DNA of 64,000 nucleotides from Tetrastigma voinierianum (Eukaryota; Streptophyta; Magnoliopsida; Vitales; Vitaceae): assembly GCA_016808115.1 (NCBI GenBank), contig JAEQBH010002183.1, positions 522,563 through 586,562 on the forward strand. The letters run 5' to 3'. The translations under genes and the position numbers were made by a program. The notes beneath the pieces were generated by a model. It had not been told where the DNA came from and made no database searches. It saw nothing but the letters and a program-made list of their open reading frames with translations. Shown here in pieces: positions 33,441-45,039 of this stretch (the stretch's first letter is position 1; the number at the start of each line of letters is the position of its first letter).

Positions 33441-34400
33441 AGCATAAAAGATAAGAGACGCAGCTATAAAAAAAAAAAAAAAGCGAGGAGATAGAAAACT
33501 GCATTCACGAGCTTCAAAGCCCGCATCAAAGATTACATCCAGGCCCTGAGCCCAAGGTAAAAAAAAAAAAAAAAAAATGCCAAATATCAGACAAGCACCC
33601 GCACGCCGGTCAATCTTAGGATTAGGAGCAGGAGGCAAGGTGAAGGAGCTGCCCGGGCCTCCTGGGTGCCAGCCTCCGCAGCACCGCAAAAAGGACTCTT
33701 CCGCCTCCCGCCGGGATGTCAAAAATTACATCCGTCTCTGCAGCACAGCAACCCTCCTCTAAAGCAAGCCATCTGAAGCTCCACTGAGTGTGTGCCCCAT
33801 CCCCAACTTTTATTTGCTTCGTCCTCCGAACAACCGAGTTTCCACCAAGGTCCTGCAGCCCCATGGCACTCATCAGGTCGACGTTTAATGAGAGCTCGCC
33901 GCCAAGCTCATCTGAGGCAGAGCTCGTTTGAGCAAAGTCGCACATTAGCCATCTTCCAAGAAATTGCAGCCTTCCGGCCACCTCATAGCCATTCGATGAT
34001 TTCTGCAGCCCTCCTCGGGATTGATTCTGGTCAGCCTCACAGCCTGCACTCGGCTCGCCACCAAATAATTATCCCGTGAAGCTCATATACCCATCCTCAA
34101 TCTCGAACCCCGCCAAGAACTCTTAACCATTTGCCTTTTCTTCTACTCCCCCCGTCACACATCACTGGGCGGTCCCAGACTCCGACTTGAGCCTCATGTC
34201 TCCGTCATGCATCCCAGCCTCACAGCCTCACCTCGGCCGAGGTGCTATAAGCCACTCGTCAGAAGCTCACGCCTGACTTGACCTCAAGCCCACCGCTGCT
34301 CTTTGCCAAACTCTCGTATGGCACGCACTCGCCACCCAACATAAAGTCACCATCGTAACGCAAAAACCAAGATAAAGGCAAGATGCAAGATACTTAACCA
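33441..34400. other. Element B 3' UTR, middle part, no gene assigned
   Basis: Two A-homopolymers (about 33,467-33,482 and 33,559-33,577). A short motif, TCAAAGATTACATCC or TCAAAAATTACATCC, occurs at about 33,526 and 33,719. Overlapping frames of 61-119 residues exist on both strands (33,577-33,762; 33,622-33,981; 33,792-34,079), but none matches a family I recognise and they mutually overlap, so I do not call them genes. Confidence 0.5.
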
Positions 34401-35052
34401 TTTTAATGCACTCTCTGATAGGACAGAGTCAAAGCCTCCTCAATTGTGTAGGCACCCGACCTCTCGAGGATCTAATCCCTCGAGATGACGAGATCGCACC
34501 AAAGGCCAGTGCTCACTGGCTGAGGAGTGCCGCGAACCCCACCACTGGGCCGCCTGAAAGCGCTTCCTCCCGAGTCTTCCGCATCGATGAGGAGGCTCAA
34601 ATAGCTCCGCACACAGAGGACTTCCAAACTTAGATGGCATAACCTCAATCCATGAGGCTCACACTCTCTCCGAGGAACTTGGTCTTGTGAGTAACAAAGA
34701 AACGAAGCTGCGAACTTAGCGCTCTGGAACCCTGCGCCGAGGTGGCAATACTTGCCCCCCCGCAGACTCTGACATGGGCAAGCGTAGGGTGATAAGAAGA
34801 CGTCCCCAACCTCGTGGCTTTTACCCCAGCCTGACGTCTTTCCTGCAGTCCGAGGTCGCCCACACCCGAGACTCTGGGGATGGGCTGGGTTTCCACCAGC
34901 TCAAGCCTCCCAGTGGGCTTCTAACAACCCTGAGGCCCATCGGGAGAACCTACAACCTGGATGGAGGTGAAGGCCTCAGAGTGGCAGGTCGAGAGGACCT
35001 CGATCCTAGAATATCCGACCCGAGCAAGCCTGTGGAGAGGTGCTACACGTAA
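34401..35052 (+). pseudogene. Second Tat-type integrase C-terminus-like segment
   Basis: The plus strand from about 34,655 reads HEAHTLSEELGLVSNKET, then after frameshifts SEVAHTRDSGDGLG, then TLRPIGRTYNLDGGEGLRVA and ERCYT followed by a stop at about 35,050. This resembles the tail of Tat integrases (LxEELDLVxExRE..., EVxHTRDSGxGLGPNWEGPY, LRPGTYxLExxEG, LRRYYT-stop). WEGPY and WN are absent. Since B's own integrase end is at 30,671-30,973, this would be a second, partly captured copy. Could also be chance resemblance in GC-rich UTR. Confidence 0.4.
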
Positions 35053-36274
35053 TATATTTGGCCAACTTCATTTTTACGACCTCGCCTCTGGCTAAGATCA
35101 GGTGAATAACTTAAAGAGCTCATAGCCAATGCAAGTTAAGTGTTGATAACCCATAATTTATGAAAACTGCATCAAATTCAGCTGAAAAAGAAAGCTCATG
35201 ATTTCTCGTGAGTGGTCCATAACCGAACGCCCAGCAGGTCTTCTTTCACACCTGATCTACTCAACCGCGGCACTAACAAAAAAAGCAGCCTCCCTCCAAA
35301 ATTTGTAAAACACTAAGATCCGTAGATGATCACCAGCACTGAACCACTAGATAAACAAAGAAGGCTCCTCACGCTTCCCTTCACTAAAGAGGTCCAGAAT
35401 ATACTAATAATTCCAAGCCCTTATCCCTGTTATTGAACCAACACTCCCAACTCGTAATAATTCTAGAAAATCACTAAAGCTGGAGGCAACGTTGAAATGT
35501 TGCAAGACCCTTTATGATGCAGGAAAACTGAGCTGGCCTTTAAGGCCACCTCAAGAAGCACACCATCTTCGGGGCACCGAACAACATAGGAGGTCGGGTG
35601 ATTGCCAGTGGACCAACCTGAATGCTAACTGGGCATGTGACGTTTTGCAAAGACTTCCCTATACCCGGCCAATCCCCCGTTTGTAACTCCACACCGCCAT
35701 GCGTCGCACCACCTCCTCGATATCTGTATCCCATTGTGCATGACCAGTCACCTTTATCCTCGCTTCTACCCAAGGGAAAAGGAGTGTTCTTGGCATCTCG
35801 AAAAGCAACTACTGCCAAGTGATCTGACTCACCACCTGGCCCGCCCGAATCCAGATACCACGAGGAATCACCCCTATACTAGAAGAAGAAAATGATCCTG
35901 ATCTCATGGAAATAATTAAATTGACCGAAACCTGAACTAAGCCAAATTTCTAACGCCTATACCACCCAAAAAAGATAAGAAAGGAGAAAGACGACCTGGC
36001 CTTAGGAATAGAGGTTCAAAAGGGATGACCCTGCCAGGCACATTACAAAAACACCAAAAGAGATTCTGAACAAAGGGTTAGACGAGTTTTAAGAAAAAAG
36101 AAGCCCGAACTCGCAGCGAAGGAAAAAGCTCCAATAACAGGGGAACACAATACAAATGGTCAGAGGATGTTCTCGAAAGAAACTGAAAGAACTAGAGGAA
36201 ATAAGCCGAAAAGTCGGCACCATTAGTACCACAGGACGCTTGATCACGGCTACAAAGCCCTAACCAAACTGCAC
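35053..36274. other. Element B 3' UTR, last part, nothing recognised
   Basis: Stop-dense sequence leading to the 3' LTR. The minus frame 35,540-35,818 (92 residues) has no recognisable domain. The last 150 bases are purine-rich but no clean polypurine tract is visible. Confidence 0.45.
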
Positions 36275-36897
36275 TGAGCGGATCACGTGGAAGTCGACCC
36301 GATTCGAGGAAATGACATGCCCTCGTCACGACTCCGCCAGAATCCAAGGGTCAAAATCCTATAGGTTTTGTAAAAGAAAGGTGCCCAAAGAAGCAGATTA
36401 AAAGGAGATTTATAAAGTGCATCATTAAAACGCCTAGTTTCCCGGCATAGGCCCAAAACTGGAGTCATCATCCACCCTGTTATTACACACTGTGATAAAT
36501 TAAATAGCTCTATATCCTCGTGAATCAAATCAAATCTCACCACTGGGTGGAAGTAGGATAATTCTCATTAATCGTCACTATCCCTTATTAATCCGACAGT
36601 CGATAAGGGAAAGATCCCCATCCAATAAGAAAGAACTCTTATCACCATCCAATTGGAAAAACATCACTATAATTGCAAGGTCACCCCCATCTGAAAGGCG
36701 TGCGTGCAGAAAATTCACTCTACAGCTGACTCTCTCTTTCTTTCCACAGAAAATCGACTTAGGTGCATCTGAGTGGCAAACCCGCAAGCCCCGCCGATCC
36801 TGCTTTCTCGGTTTTAGAGGAGCCTGAAGGCCCAGGAGACACACAGGTCACCACGATCCCAAATACGCTCCAACCCAGCCCAAAGTAAAAGGCATCA
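36275..36897 (+). repeat. 3' LTR of element B
   Basis: Matches the 5' LTR from about 36,325 to its end; ends GGCATCA at 36,897, as the 5' copy ends AGCATCA before the PBS. The start (TGAGCGG, 36,275) is a guess based on the TG rule. The 44 bases 36,898-36,941 between this LTR and element D are unassigned flank. Confidence 0.75.
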
Positions 36898-37489
36898 CGC
36901 TATATATGTAACCTAAACGCATACGTAGAAGGTAACTTACTCGCCCCAACTCCTGCAGACAGGATGTTGGGTTGAGGTCACTCTTTTTTTTTTTTTTTTA
37001 AAAACTTATAACCTTTATACTCTGCATATTCATATGTAATGTTAAACAATTAATCACATATTCTGTAGCAAATGGATTACAAAAATATATATACAAGTCT
37101 ATATGGAAGTGTTCAACATCTACAATATTTGTGTTACGGCTTATGCACTTCATATAGAAATGTATTCCAAAGGTCTTCCAAGGCACCTATTTGTAGCCTC
37201 ATCGCCGGCGGACTGTCTCCGTCCTCCGGTTTCCTTCTCGCATCACACGATTGAACACCCGTTTCGGCCAGCTGGGAACACACATGAATGACCTCATTAA
37301 GGTCATCACACTTCTATATACAAATGCATATAACACATATAGCATGTACGTATTCTTCGCTTATTTCATATATGATATACTTTCATAATCAGCCTATACT
37401 TATCATCCATATACTTTCACGGGTCAACTCAGACTTTACTTCTATTCTCGTAATCCCATACTCGCCACTCACAGTTGCTATGCTTCTCA

Positions 37490-37735
37490 TATCATGTCAT
37501 GTATTTCTCTACATTTCCTTTCTCGTATATACCCGTCAATTTCTTTTATGTTTCATGTCATGTATTCTCTACATTTCCTCTGAGATATACCCAATAATTT
37601 CTTTTAATGTTTCATGTCTTGTATTCTCTACTTTGCATGTAATTCCGTCAATTTCTTTTTATGTTTCATGTCTTGTATTCTGTTATACTTTCAGATATAC
37701 CCGTCAATTTCTTTTATGTTTCATGTCTCGTATAA
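37490..37735 (-). repeat. Tandem subrepeat, about 56 bp, in 3' LTR of D
   Basis: Four to five units containing ATGTTTCATGTC, TGTATTCT, TACATTTCC and ATATACCCGTCAATTTCTTT. ATGTTTCATGTC recurs at 37,548, 37,607, 37,661 and 37,716, spacings 59, 54 and 55. The same array lies in the other LTR (45,040-45,285). Confidence 0.88.
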
Positions 37736-37804
37736 ACTTTAGAAGTGGGATACAGAAACTATAATCCATGAGGTCTGGCGCTTATATTCACTGTATGAAA
37801 CAGT

Positions 37805-37905
37805 GGTCCATGAGGGCCCGGAGGCGCTGTAATATAATATACCTGAAGGTATCATCACTGTTCGAGACAGTGACTATCCATGAGGGCCCGGAGGCGCTGT
37901 GGTGA
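37805..37905 (-). repeat. Duplicated 24-base motif in LTR of D
   Basis: TCCATGAGGGCCCGGAGGCG plus four more bases occurs twice exactly, near 37,809 and 37,879, about 70 bases apart. In the 5' LTR the second copy is diverged (near 45,425). Confidence 0.85.
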
Positions 37906-38679
37906 CCCTTTCGGGGCCACCGTGATCCAAATCGGGATCTATCTCATCGACCCAACCCGGGGCCTGAATATCGAACTCAGATGTCGCAGACTTATTTTCC
38001 CTAATGTGCATTGCCCATCTATCCCTCTACCGTGCTCCTAAGTGCATAATCACTATTTTATGCTCGCATATATATCTCATATTCCCGAATAATTATTGTC
38101 ATTCTAATCATATGTGATATATAAATACAATCATTTATTCATATCTTTTCATTTTTCATATTCATTACATGCATAAATAACTATGCTTACCTATGTATGT
38201 CAGGAGTTATTTACAATTCAATAGGCATTCTCAATACAAATAACTATGGTTACCTGTAGACCGCCATCGTTTTCTGCAAGGTGTGTTTTCTGAACTAATA
38301 TGAGTTCCAATCTTATCAAGCTATTCGATGATAGATTCTTCTGACTCAATGGGCTTTCCATAGAGTCCAAGAACACTGAATCGGAGTTCGCACGGGCAGA
38401 AGATATGACCTTCCGGGCTGGAGGTCGCGCGAGTCGGGCCTCGCATTTGTCGACCCGATCGACGGTTGGAGCTTTATCGGACGAGCTCGGATCTTAACAC
38501 CTTGGTCTGACCTCTCATCCTCCTCGCGGCATAAGGAATGTATTCTTTGACCTACTCACTTCAGAGTCCAACAACACTAAATCGGAGTTCAAACGGCGAG
38601 ATGCGACCTTCCAAAGTTCATGCCAGCTTCAACCTTGACGAGCCGATGAGCTGCATCGGGCGACGAGCACCGCGTTTGA

Positions 38680-38855
38680 CATCGAAAGCAATCGCTTGAC
38701 CAGTACCGCTTGACGAGCAATCGCTTGACGAGGACCGTTTGACGAGTACCGCTTGACGGCAGAAAGCACCACTTGATCGAGCACCGTTCGCCCATCAAGA
38801 CAAGCACCGCTTGACAGCAATCGTTTGATTTGAAAGCACCTGGCTTGAGACGAGC
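38680..38855 (-). repeat. Short GACGAGCACCGCTT-type tandem repeats in 3' LTR of D
   Basis: About ten imperfect units of 14-18 bases alternating CGCTTGACGAGCA, CCGTTTGACGAGTA and GCTTGACGAAAGCA-like forms. A matching block is at 46,195-46,335 in the other LTR. Overlapping minus frames (38,589-38,865) are repeat artefacts. Confidence 0.8.
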
Positions 38856-39777
38856 ATCGACCCATTTGACTAGAAAGAAAAGACTATACCTGGCCCAGAA
38901 GTCCGAATTTAGAAATCGAAAATCCTAACATCAAGTCTGTTGATGGCTACCATTTCACTGTATGATCACTGAATTCTGTATTGAACAAACATCTCAAATA
39001 ACACAATAATGGGTCACAACAACACAATAATAAAGGCGGCTTCAAAACCCGTTCTAAGATCCAGCTACTGCATACATGGGCGACAATAGGGAATTTTTCT
39101 CAGTTCAACTTGCACCGGGACTCTTCTCATACATACATATTTAGGAGCCTTAAAGCTCTTCTTAACTCAACCCTACAAGAAATGAGTTTGTATTTCCAAA
39201 CCCAAACCATACACAAAACAAGGGTTTCAAACCATGTATCTAAACGTTTTACCAAAACTAGACGATACACCAGAACTTACATACACATACTCAAATTCCA
39301 TATAACCAAGCATGTATCCGGTGACACACTTGCCATACACATTAAAGTTCATGGTTCCATACTTTTCTATACCAAATCATAGTTCCATAACCCAAAACGA
39401 TCCATACCCATACCTGCTAAATTTAGGTAATTCCATACCGTGATCTTCTCTCTTCTTCTTCTTCTTCCTTTCTTCTCTCTTCTCATTCGTATTTCGCTTC
39501 CTCCTTTTCTCCAAGCACTACAAAAATAAGATATTTCTTTCGTCTTATCCTTATTTGATCTTATCCCTTTTTATTTTACTTCTGTCCTCCAACTCTATAA
39601 TATTTGCAAATCAATTTATAATATTTTTACAATAGCCTCAAATCTTTTTATTATTTGTAATTTAACTTATGCATATTCCTACTTTGTTTTTATCTTTATT
39701 TTATTCCTAATAAATATACATTTACTTATTATACCCAAAACACGTTATAAACTCAAGGTATAATTTGGGGTGTTACA

Positions 39778-39800
39778 ACTCTCCCTCCCTTAAAAGAATT
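39778..39800 (-). other. Polypurine tract of element D
   Basis: On the minus strand AAAAGGGAGGGAGAG directly before the 3' LTR start TGTAACACCCC. This is the expected primer site for plus-strand DNA synthesis and fixes the LTR boundary and the element's direction. Confidence 0.85.
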
Positions 39801-40260
39801 TCGTCCTTGAAATTCATACCTGATTCAAAGAGTCATGGATACTGGTGGCTCTCATAGTTGCTTCTACCCCAAGTACTCTTCTTCTCTACCATGGTGCTGC
39901 TGCAGAACTTTCACTAATGTACTTGTTTGTTCCAACTATTTCACCTCTCGGTTTCTAATGGTCTCGCCCTCATCATATGATCACTTGTATTTCTTGTAGA
40001 CTGGGTAAGATGTGCGACTCCATCGAGCGGTATCTCCTCGTTACATCGGCTACGATGAAAACACATCGTGTAATTCTAGCTTTCAACCCGCAGTGGAGTG
40101 CCACGAGGCTACGTGGCCAATACGCTCCAAAATCTCATATGGGCCCTATGAACCTTGACTCAACTTGCCTTTCGACCAAAAACCTAAGAATTTTCTCCAT
40201 GGTGATACTTTTAAAAGACTCCTTGCCTCCCACGTTATATTCAACATCTCTCCTCTTTTA
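39801..40260 (-). pseudogene. Element D integrase C-terminus with chromodomain-like tail
   Basis: The minus strand reads GPYEILERIGHVA (about 40,105-40,145), then EGETIRNREVK and TLVKVLQQHHGREEEYLG (about 39,865-39,960). Chromovirus tails read GPFEILERxGxVAYRLALP...LVKVLWxxHGxEEATWE. Tail domains of this kind are thought to steer integration to marked chromatin. Trp of ATWE is lost and stops interrupt. The resemblance is clear; the chromodomain fold itself cannot be judged. Confidence 0.8.
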
Positions 40261-41110
40261 GGGTTAGCGTGACGATTTTTATTCATCACTAGCCGCCTTT
40301 AACCTCCGCCGAATAACTTGTACTTTCTCTTCTCAGATCTTTTACTATATCCGACCTACTGGCCGCTTCATTCACCTCCCGGCCCAACAATGTGGAGTCT
40401 CTACACTTCCGCCATATAAAGCTTCCATATGGTGCTATACCAATGCTTGGACTCAGTATTGTTATAGGCAAATTCCATCAATGGAATATACTTATCCCAA
40501 CTTCCCGAAAATTCCATGACACAACCTCGCATACCCGAAAACACTCAATCAATCTCTCTATCATTCCATCCACATGATGGAAAGTCGTGATTAAAATCTC
40601 GCCTTAAGCCTAAAGCCGATCAGAATTCCTTCCGTAACCCGACGTGAATCTCTGACCCATCCCCAGACAATAGACAACGGCACACTATGCACCGCACAAT
40701 TTCATCCACATATAATCAAATTAGTCGATCCATAGAATTAGTCAATCCCGACCCATATAAACGGGCTGACTTTGTGAGCCTATCTACAATCACCCGCATT
40801 GCAGTCATGTTTGTTGTGTGAGGGAAAACCCACACAAAACCACATGGTAATGTTGTTATCCCACTTCCATTGAGGAATTGGAAGGGATTTAATCTTTCAA
40901 ACTCAGGGGGCACTTTGGTGCTCTGGGCCTTGACTTGTCGACACGCCAAACACTTGGGACACATATTCACACATCCCCATTCCTTTCCACCAATAAATCT
41001 GCTTCAAGTCCTTGTACATCTTATTCCCTCTCCAGATGCATAGTAAATATTACATATGAGCCTCAATCCAGCAACTTTTCTTTTTAGCTCTTTATCATCC
41101 GCACACATAA
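40261..41110 (-). pseudogene. Element D integrase core remnant
   Basis: The minus frame 40,716-40,970 reads MCPKCLACRQVKAQ (zinc-binding Cys pair), PPEFERLNPFQFL, then TTNMTAMRVIVDRLTKSARL, matching CxxCLxCQQVKA...L.IPEWKWE...IWVIVDRLTKSAHF. Just upstream (about 40,985-41,035) KMYKDLKQIYWWKGMG is visible across frames, the standard block before the zinc finger. The remaining core down to 40,261 is only patchily readable. Frameshifted and dead. Confidence 0.9.
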
Positions 41111-41249
41111 TCTATTCTGAAATACAAACTTCCACCTTCTTCTCTATAAACTGCCATTACCATCTCTAACCATCTCAGAAATTTTTCCCCGTAGTCCTTC
41201 ATCATTTTTCCACAAGATCTATAATCATTTGCTTTAAACGGGTTGCGCT

Positions 41250-42560
41250 TCTAATTGAGCTTAACAAGGCTCCATCATCACTCATCTCCAATCACTTTAT
41301 CGTAGTGACATTTCTACCACTGTTTTCAAATTTTAAAGCACTGTCATATTAGCCTTTCCTGATGGTAATCTATGATGTGCATTATAATCCTTTAATAACT
41401 CTAACCACTCATTGCCTCTTAACTCTTTCTACATTAGCATTTCCTGAGACTCTTATGATCGTGTAAATTTATTAATTTTCCCGTATAAGTAGTGTCGCCA
41501 ACGTAAAGCAAACACTACCGCAGCCTAACTCCCAGGCCATGAGTGGATACTTTGTTCATGTGGGTTTTAAATCGGTCTGACGCATAAGCCACTACTTTCC
41601 ATCTTGCATTAATACGCATCCTAAACCAATGCATGAAGCATCACTATATACAAGGTATACTCTTCCTGAGTAGGTTGCGCACATCGGGTAAGCCTAACCA
41701 AGATCCCTTTCTGCTCAAAACTATTCTGACATTTGTCCGTCCACTCAAACTTTATTCCTTTCCAGTAACTTAGTGAAAGCAGAAGTTATGACCTAAAAGC
41801 CTCCCAAATCTTCTATAATAACCTACTTAGGCCCAAGAAACTTCCTCTTCACCCTAAGCATTTTCGAGGTGATTTCTAAATTCACAAACTCGCCTAATCT
41901 TATCAGATCAATCCTTATACCTCAAGAAATACAATACGGCCTAAGAATGAGACTTCCTTGAGCCAAAAATCACACTTACCAGCTTAGCATACATATAACT
42001 TCTTTTCTCCTAATGTCTCTAAGATCTATTCTCGTGTGTTGTTCATGTTCCTCAGGCATCCTTAGAATACAAATTGTGATGTCATCAATAAAAACCACAA
42101 CAAATTGATCCACACAGTACCTTAAACCTTATTCATCAAATCCATGAATGTCATTTCTGCATTAGTCAACCCAAATGGTACACCAAAACTGCCATAATGA
42201 CCATATCGAAGTTCTAAATGCGCCTTCTAGCACATCTCCTTCCTTTACCCTCAACTGACACACTCCGATCAAGTAGGCCCATCTTCGAAAAGACATCTTG
42301 CTTCCTTTCAACTCGATCAAAAAAGATTCAATTCAAGAATGGGTACTTGTTTTTCACTCAAGCCACCTTATTGATCCGCGATAATCAATGCACACATCCA
42401 GAGTGCCATCTTTCTTTTTCATTAATAAAATGTGCACCCCAAGGGGGGGATACACCGGCCTGATAAAACCTTTATCTAAAAGTTCTTGCAATTGACTCTT
42501 TAACTCTTTCAAATTCCATTAGACATCCCGTGACGGTGCCTCGACATAGTGGACTGCTCC
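41250..42560 (-). pseudogene. Element D reverse transcriptase and RNase H remnant
   Basis: The minus strand near 42,370-42,450 reads KKKDGTLDVCIDYR, followed in shifted frames by INKVA and KNKYP, the RT block KKKDGxLRLCIDYRxLNKxTxKNxYPLP. The catalytic box reads FVVVFIDDITI at about 42,075-42,110 and is intact. Between 41,250 and 41,850 shorter RNase H-like pieces lie in the expected position but I cannot define their catalytic residues. Several frameshifts. Confidence 0.85.
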
Positions 42561-42889
42561 CGCACAATTTCTATTGCAAGTCCACCTCTCTCTCATGTGG
42601 AATAATTCGTAAACTCTTCAGTGGAATACATCCGAAATTCCCCTTATCACCGGGATCTTTCACATCAACTTAATTCCTCGTCATCAAGTATCAAAGCCAA
42701 GAATGTCTCACATCCTTCCTTCATAATTCCTACCAGAAAGGAGATGATACATTTAGACATTACACATTACACTTGATCCAATGCCTTGTACCATTACCTC
42801 GCTTGGTCGTGAGCATCTCCAACACTACCGTCTTTTTTGTCCACATCCACGATATTCTGCTTAGACAACCAATCCATCTCTAGAAATCA

Positions 42890-43120
42890 AGTCAAACTCT
42901 AATGGTAAGGTTATCAAATCAATAGAAACTCTTTGCTCAGATAATACCGTAAATTTCGTGATATGTTATTCACACTAACGCTTGGGCAGGCCCCAACGAC
43001 TAGTTACATGCATGTCATATGCTAACTTCTCCTTTGTCAGTACTTTGTCAAATACATGCTCCACGCATATGAATGAGTAGATCCTGTGGATCAATCAATG
43101 CATGCATCTCTATATCATAT
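42890..43120 (-). pseudogene. Element D aspartic protease remnant
   Basis: The minus strand near 43,050-43,100 reads HALIDP in one frame and GSTHSYAWSM in the next, together the ALIDPGSTHSY active site of chromovirus protease with an indel between P and G. The catalytic Asp is still present. EHVFDKVLTKEK-like sequence follows. It lies between gag and RT. Confidence 0.78.
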
Positions 43121-43363
43121 AAAGAAAATATACCCGCTTATAACTTTTCAAAGAATGTTCCTGTCCTCACTGTTCTCCATAGCATATGTCAGGTCAGCTT
43201 CGAGGTGATGTGATCGATCTACTGCTTTCCAAACTATGCCTCCTCGTCTCTATGTCGAGATGGGCCACTACGACCTCCCTACCACGATCACGCCGAGTAG
43301 TGGTGCCGCAGATCTTCCTCCGCTCACCCTTGCTGGGCTTCTATTATCCCCTAACTCTCGGGG

Positions 43364-44060
43364 ACACTGTGCTTTCAAATGCTCAAGGCTTCCACACCGA
43401 AAACACCCTCCTGTCAACATCCTACAAACTCCCAAATGCCTGGCGGCAACACGAGGGCATTCGAATTTCTCCCCGCCTAATCAAGCACCCCACCTCAGAC
43501 ACTACGCGGCGCTACATCGACCTCGCTTTCACCTCCTCGTGAATGAATCTATATTCGACGAAATGAGACTCTCTTAGCTCTTTTTCCCGAGGAGGACGGC
43601 TCCTCTAGAAAACTTCTTCTTTCAAATCTTTCTTTGTTGCTCGTTTTTAGTCTCTCTACTTTCATTGCAAATTCTTGACCAATCGATAAAAATCCATTGT
43701 TTGAGAGAAGTCATAGGTGCCAACACTTCTCGATGGAATCATGCAAATTCCATCCCCTCAATGCTCATTAACTAAATGCCTCTACGAGACCGATTCAAGA
43801 TATTTTACTAAGATAACTAAATTCTTTTTCATATTCAGCCAAATCGATAAGCCCTTTACTTCAAATTTAGGAACCTGCTTCCACTTGAATCCCTATACAT
43901 CTCAAGTGAACATACTTTTGTCCCTACTTGACAAAGAATTCCCATGTCGGGACTTGGAACTTCGGACTTTGAGTACTAGCTTCCACCAATCATGCCTCAC
44001 CCCGCAATATGATACATCGCAGACATGATGCTCTAATCTGAGTGACATCTTTAACCTCTT
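43364..44060 (-). pseudogene. Element D gag remnant with intact zinc knuckle
   Basis: At about 43,930-44,020 the minus strand reads HDWWKLVLKVRSS (EAHDWWKLV... in chromovirus gag), followed by FLNLK and a stretch matching LSVAEYEKEFSYLSK across frames. The C-terminal knuckle is a perfect C-x2-C-x4-H-x4-C, CFRCGSLEHLKAQC, at 43,364-43,405; such knuckles bind the element's RNA. The intervening sequence is frameshifted. The plus frames at 43,186-43,577 are antisense. Confidence 0.85.
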
Positions 44061-44439
44061 CTAATAATACCCTCTCAAATTTTCTAACCAGACCATTCGA
44101 CTCTTTTCCATGCTCGACCCATGGAATTCCTCTACTCCATGTCTTCTTACCGTGTCTATCGGAGCTTTAGGAGCGGTCAATCTATCCAAACCCGAGCTGT
44201 CTTAAGTGAGCATTCTCGCAAGGCTTCGTGGCCCATTAGGTACATTACTTTCCGGTTCGTAAGCCGATAACCCTTGTTCTTCAATACACTCTAGCAAATT
44301 TCTTCTCGTGAACGATCCATCTATACAAAACACAAGGACATCCACATCGCCCACACATTACTATGTAAACACGCTTTTCTATCTTATATGTTCATTCCAA
44401 AGCCAATTTCCAAACCTAGGTTTTCCTGTAAACGCCTAA

Positions 44440-44456
44440 ACCGAGGCTCATACCAC
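44440..44456 (-). other. Primer binding site of element D (tRNA-Met type)
   Basis: The minus strand reads TGGTATGAGCCTCGG, close to TGGTATCAGAGCC, the site complementary to plant initiator tRNA-Met, with a small deletion. It lies 13 bases inside the 5' LTR end. Confidence 0.75.
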
Positions 44457-45039
44457 TCAACCCGTGGACGCCCCAACTCCTGCATAGGATGTCAAGTGAG
44501 GGTCGGCTTTTTTTTTTTTTTAAACTATAACCTTTACACTTGCATATATTCATATAATGTTAAACAATTAACTTGTATTATATTCAGAAAGGGCCGATTA
44601 CAAAATATATATACAAGTCCATATATGGAAGTGTTCAACATCTACAATATTTTTACATTGGCTTGCAAATTTCATATACAAAATAGCCTAAAGGCCTTCC
44701 AATGGGCACCTATTACCAGGTGGCCTTTGACTCCGATGAATGCCCTGGCCCTCCATTTCCTCTTCTGTACCTACACGGATTGAACACCCGTGCTAAGCTT
44801 TACGCTTAGTGGGAATTAATACACATGAATGACCTCTATTAAGGGTCATCACACTTCTATACAAATGCATATAACACATATAGCATGTACAGATTCTTGT
44901 CATTTCTCATATATATACTTTTCATAATCGGGCTTTATTTCTTATCATCTTCCATATACTTTTCATGTCAATCCTTCAGATTTTTGCATTTCTTATTCTT
45001 GTAATCGTATAATCGTCATCACAGCGCTGGCGCTTCTCA

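Larger units (their letters stand above)
7521..36897 (+). mobile_element. Element B: Tat-like Ty3/gypsy retrotransposon split by two insertions
   Basis: Plus-strand order: LTR, PBS, gag, protease, RT and RNase H to 11,949; then Athila-like element C; then integrase at 27,990-28,744; then solo LTR G; then integrase C-terminus at 30,671-30,973; then a long 3' UTR with a tandem array; then the second LTR, which ends in GGCATCA at 36,897. The two LTRs match and the domains resume in the right order and strand after each insertion, so one element explains the whole span. Removing C and G leaves about 11.7 kb. All coding domains carry stops, and RT and protease have lost catalytic residues. Confidence 0.82.
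36942..39777 (-). repeat. 3' LTR of element D
   Basis: Read on the minus strand it begins TGTAACACCCCAAATTATAC (39,777 downward). Collinear with 44,469-47,202, sharing CGCCCCAACTCCTGCA, ATATACAAGTC, GTGTTCAACATCTACAATAT and AACTATGGTTACCTGTA. It includes a T-homopolymer (about 36,985-36,999), a 56-base tandem subrepeat and a short GACGAGCACCGCTT subrepeat. The frame 37,288-37,764 is generated by the subrepeat and is not a gene. Confidence 0.92.

Noticed and set aside
33622..33981. 119-residue minus frame with apparently protein-like composition
   Set aside because: No family recognised, overlaps plus frames of similar quality, lies in a transposon 3' UTR. Left unassigned.
37288..37764. 158-residue plus-strand open frame rich in Phe, Ile and Ser
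   Set aside because: It is created by the 56-bp LTR subrepeat, lies antisense to element D, and its counterpart in the other LTR is broken differently.
43186..43577. Two overlapping plus frames of 113-118 residues
   Set aside because: Antisense to the gag of element D, whose minus strand carries a perfect zinc knuckle at the same place.
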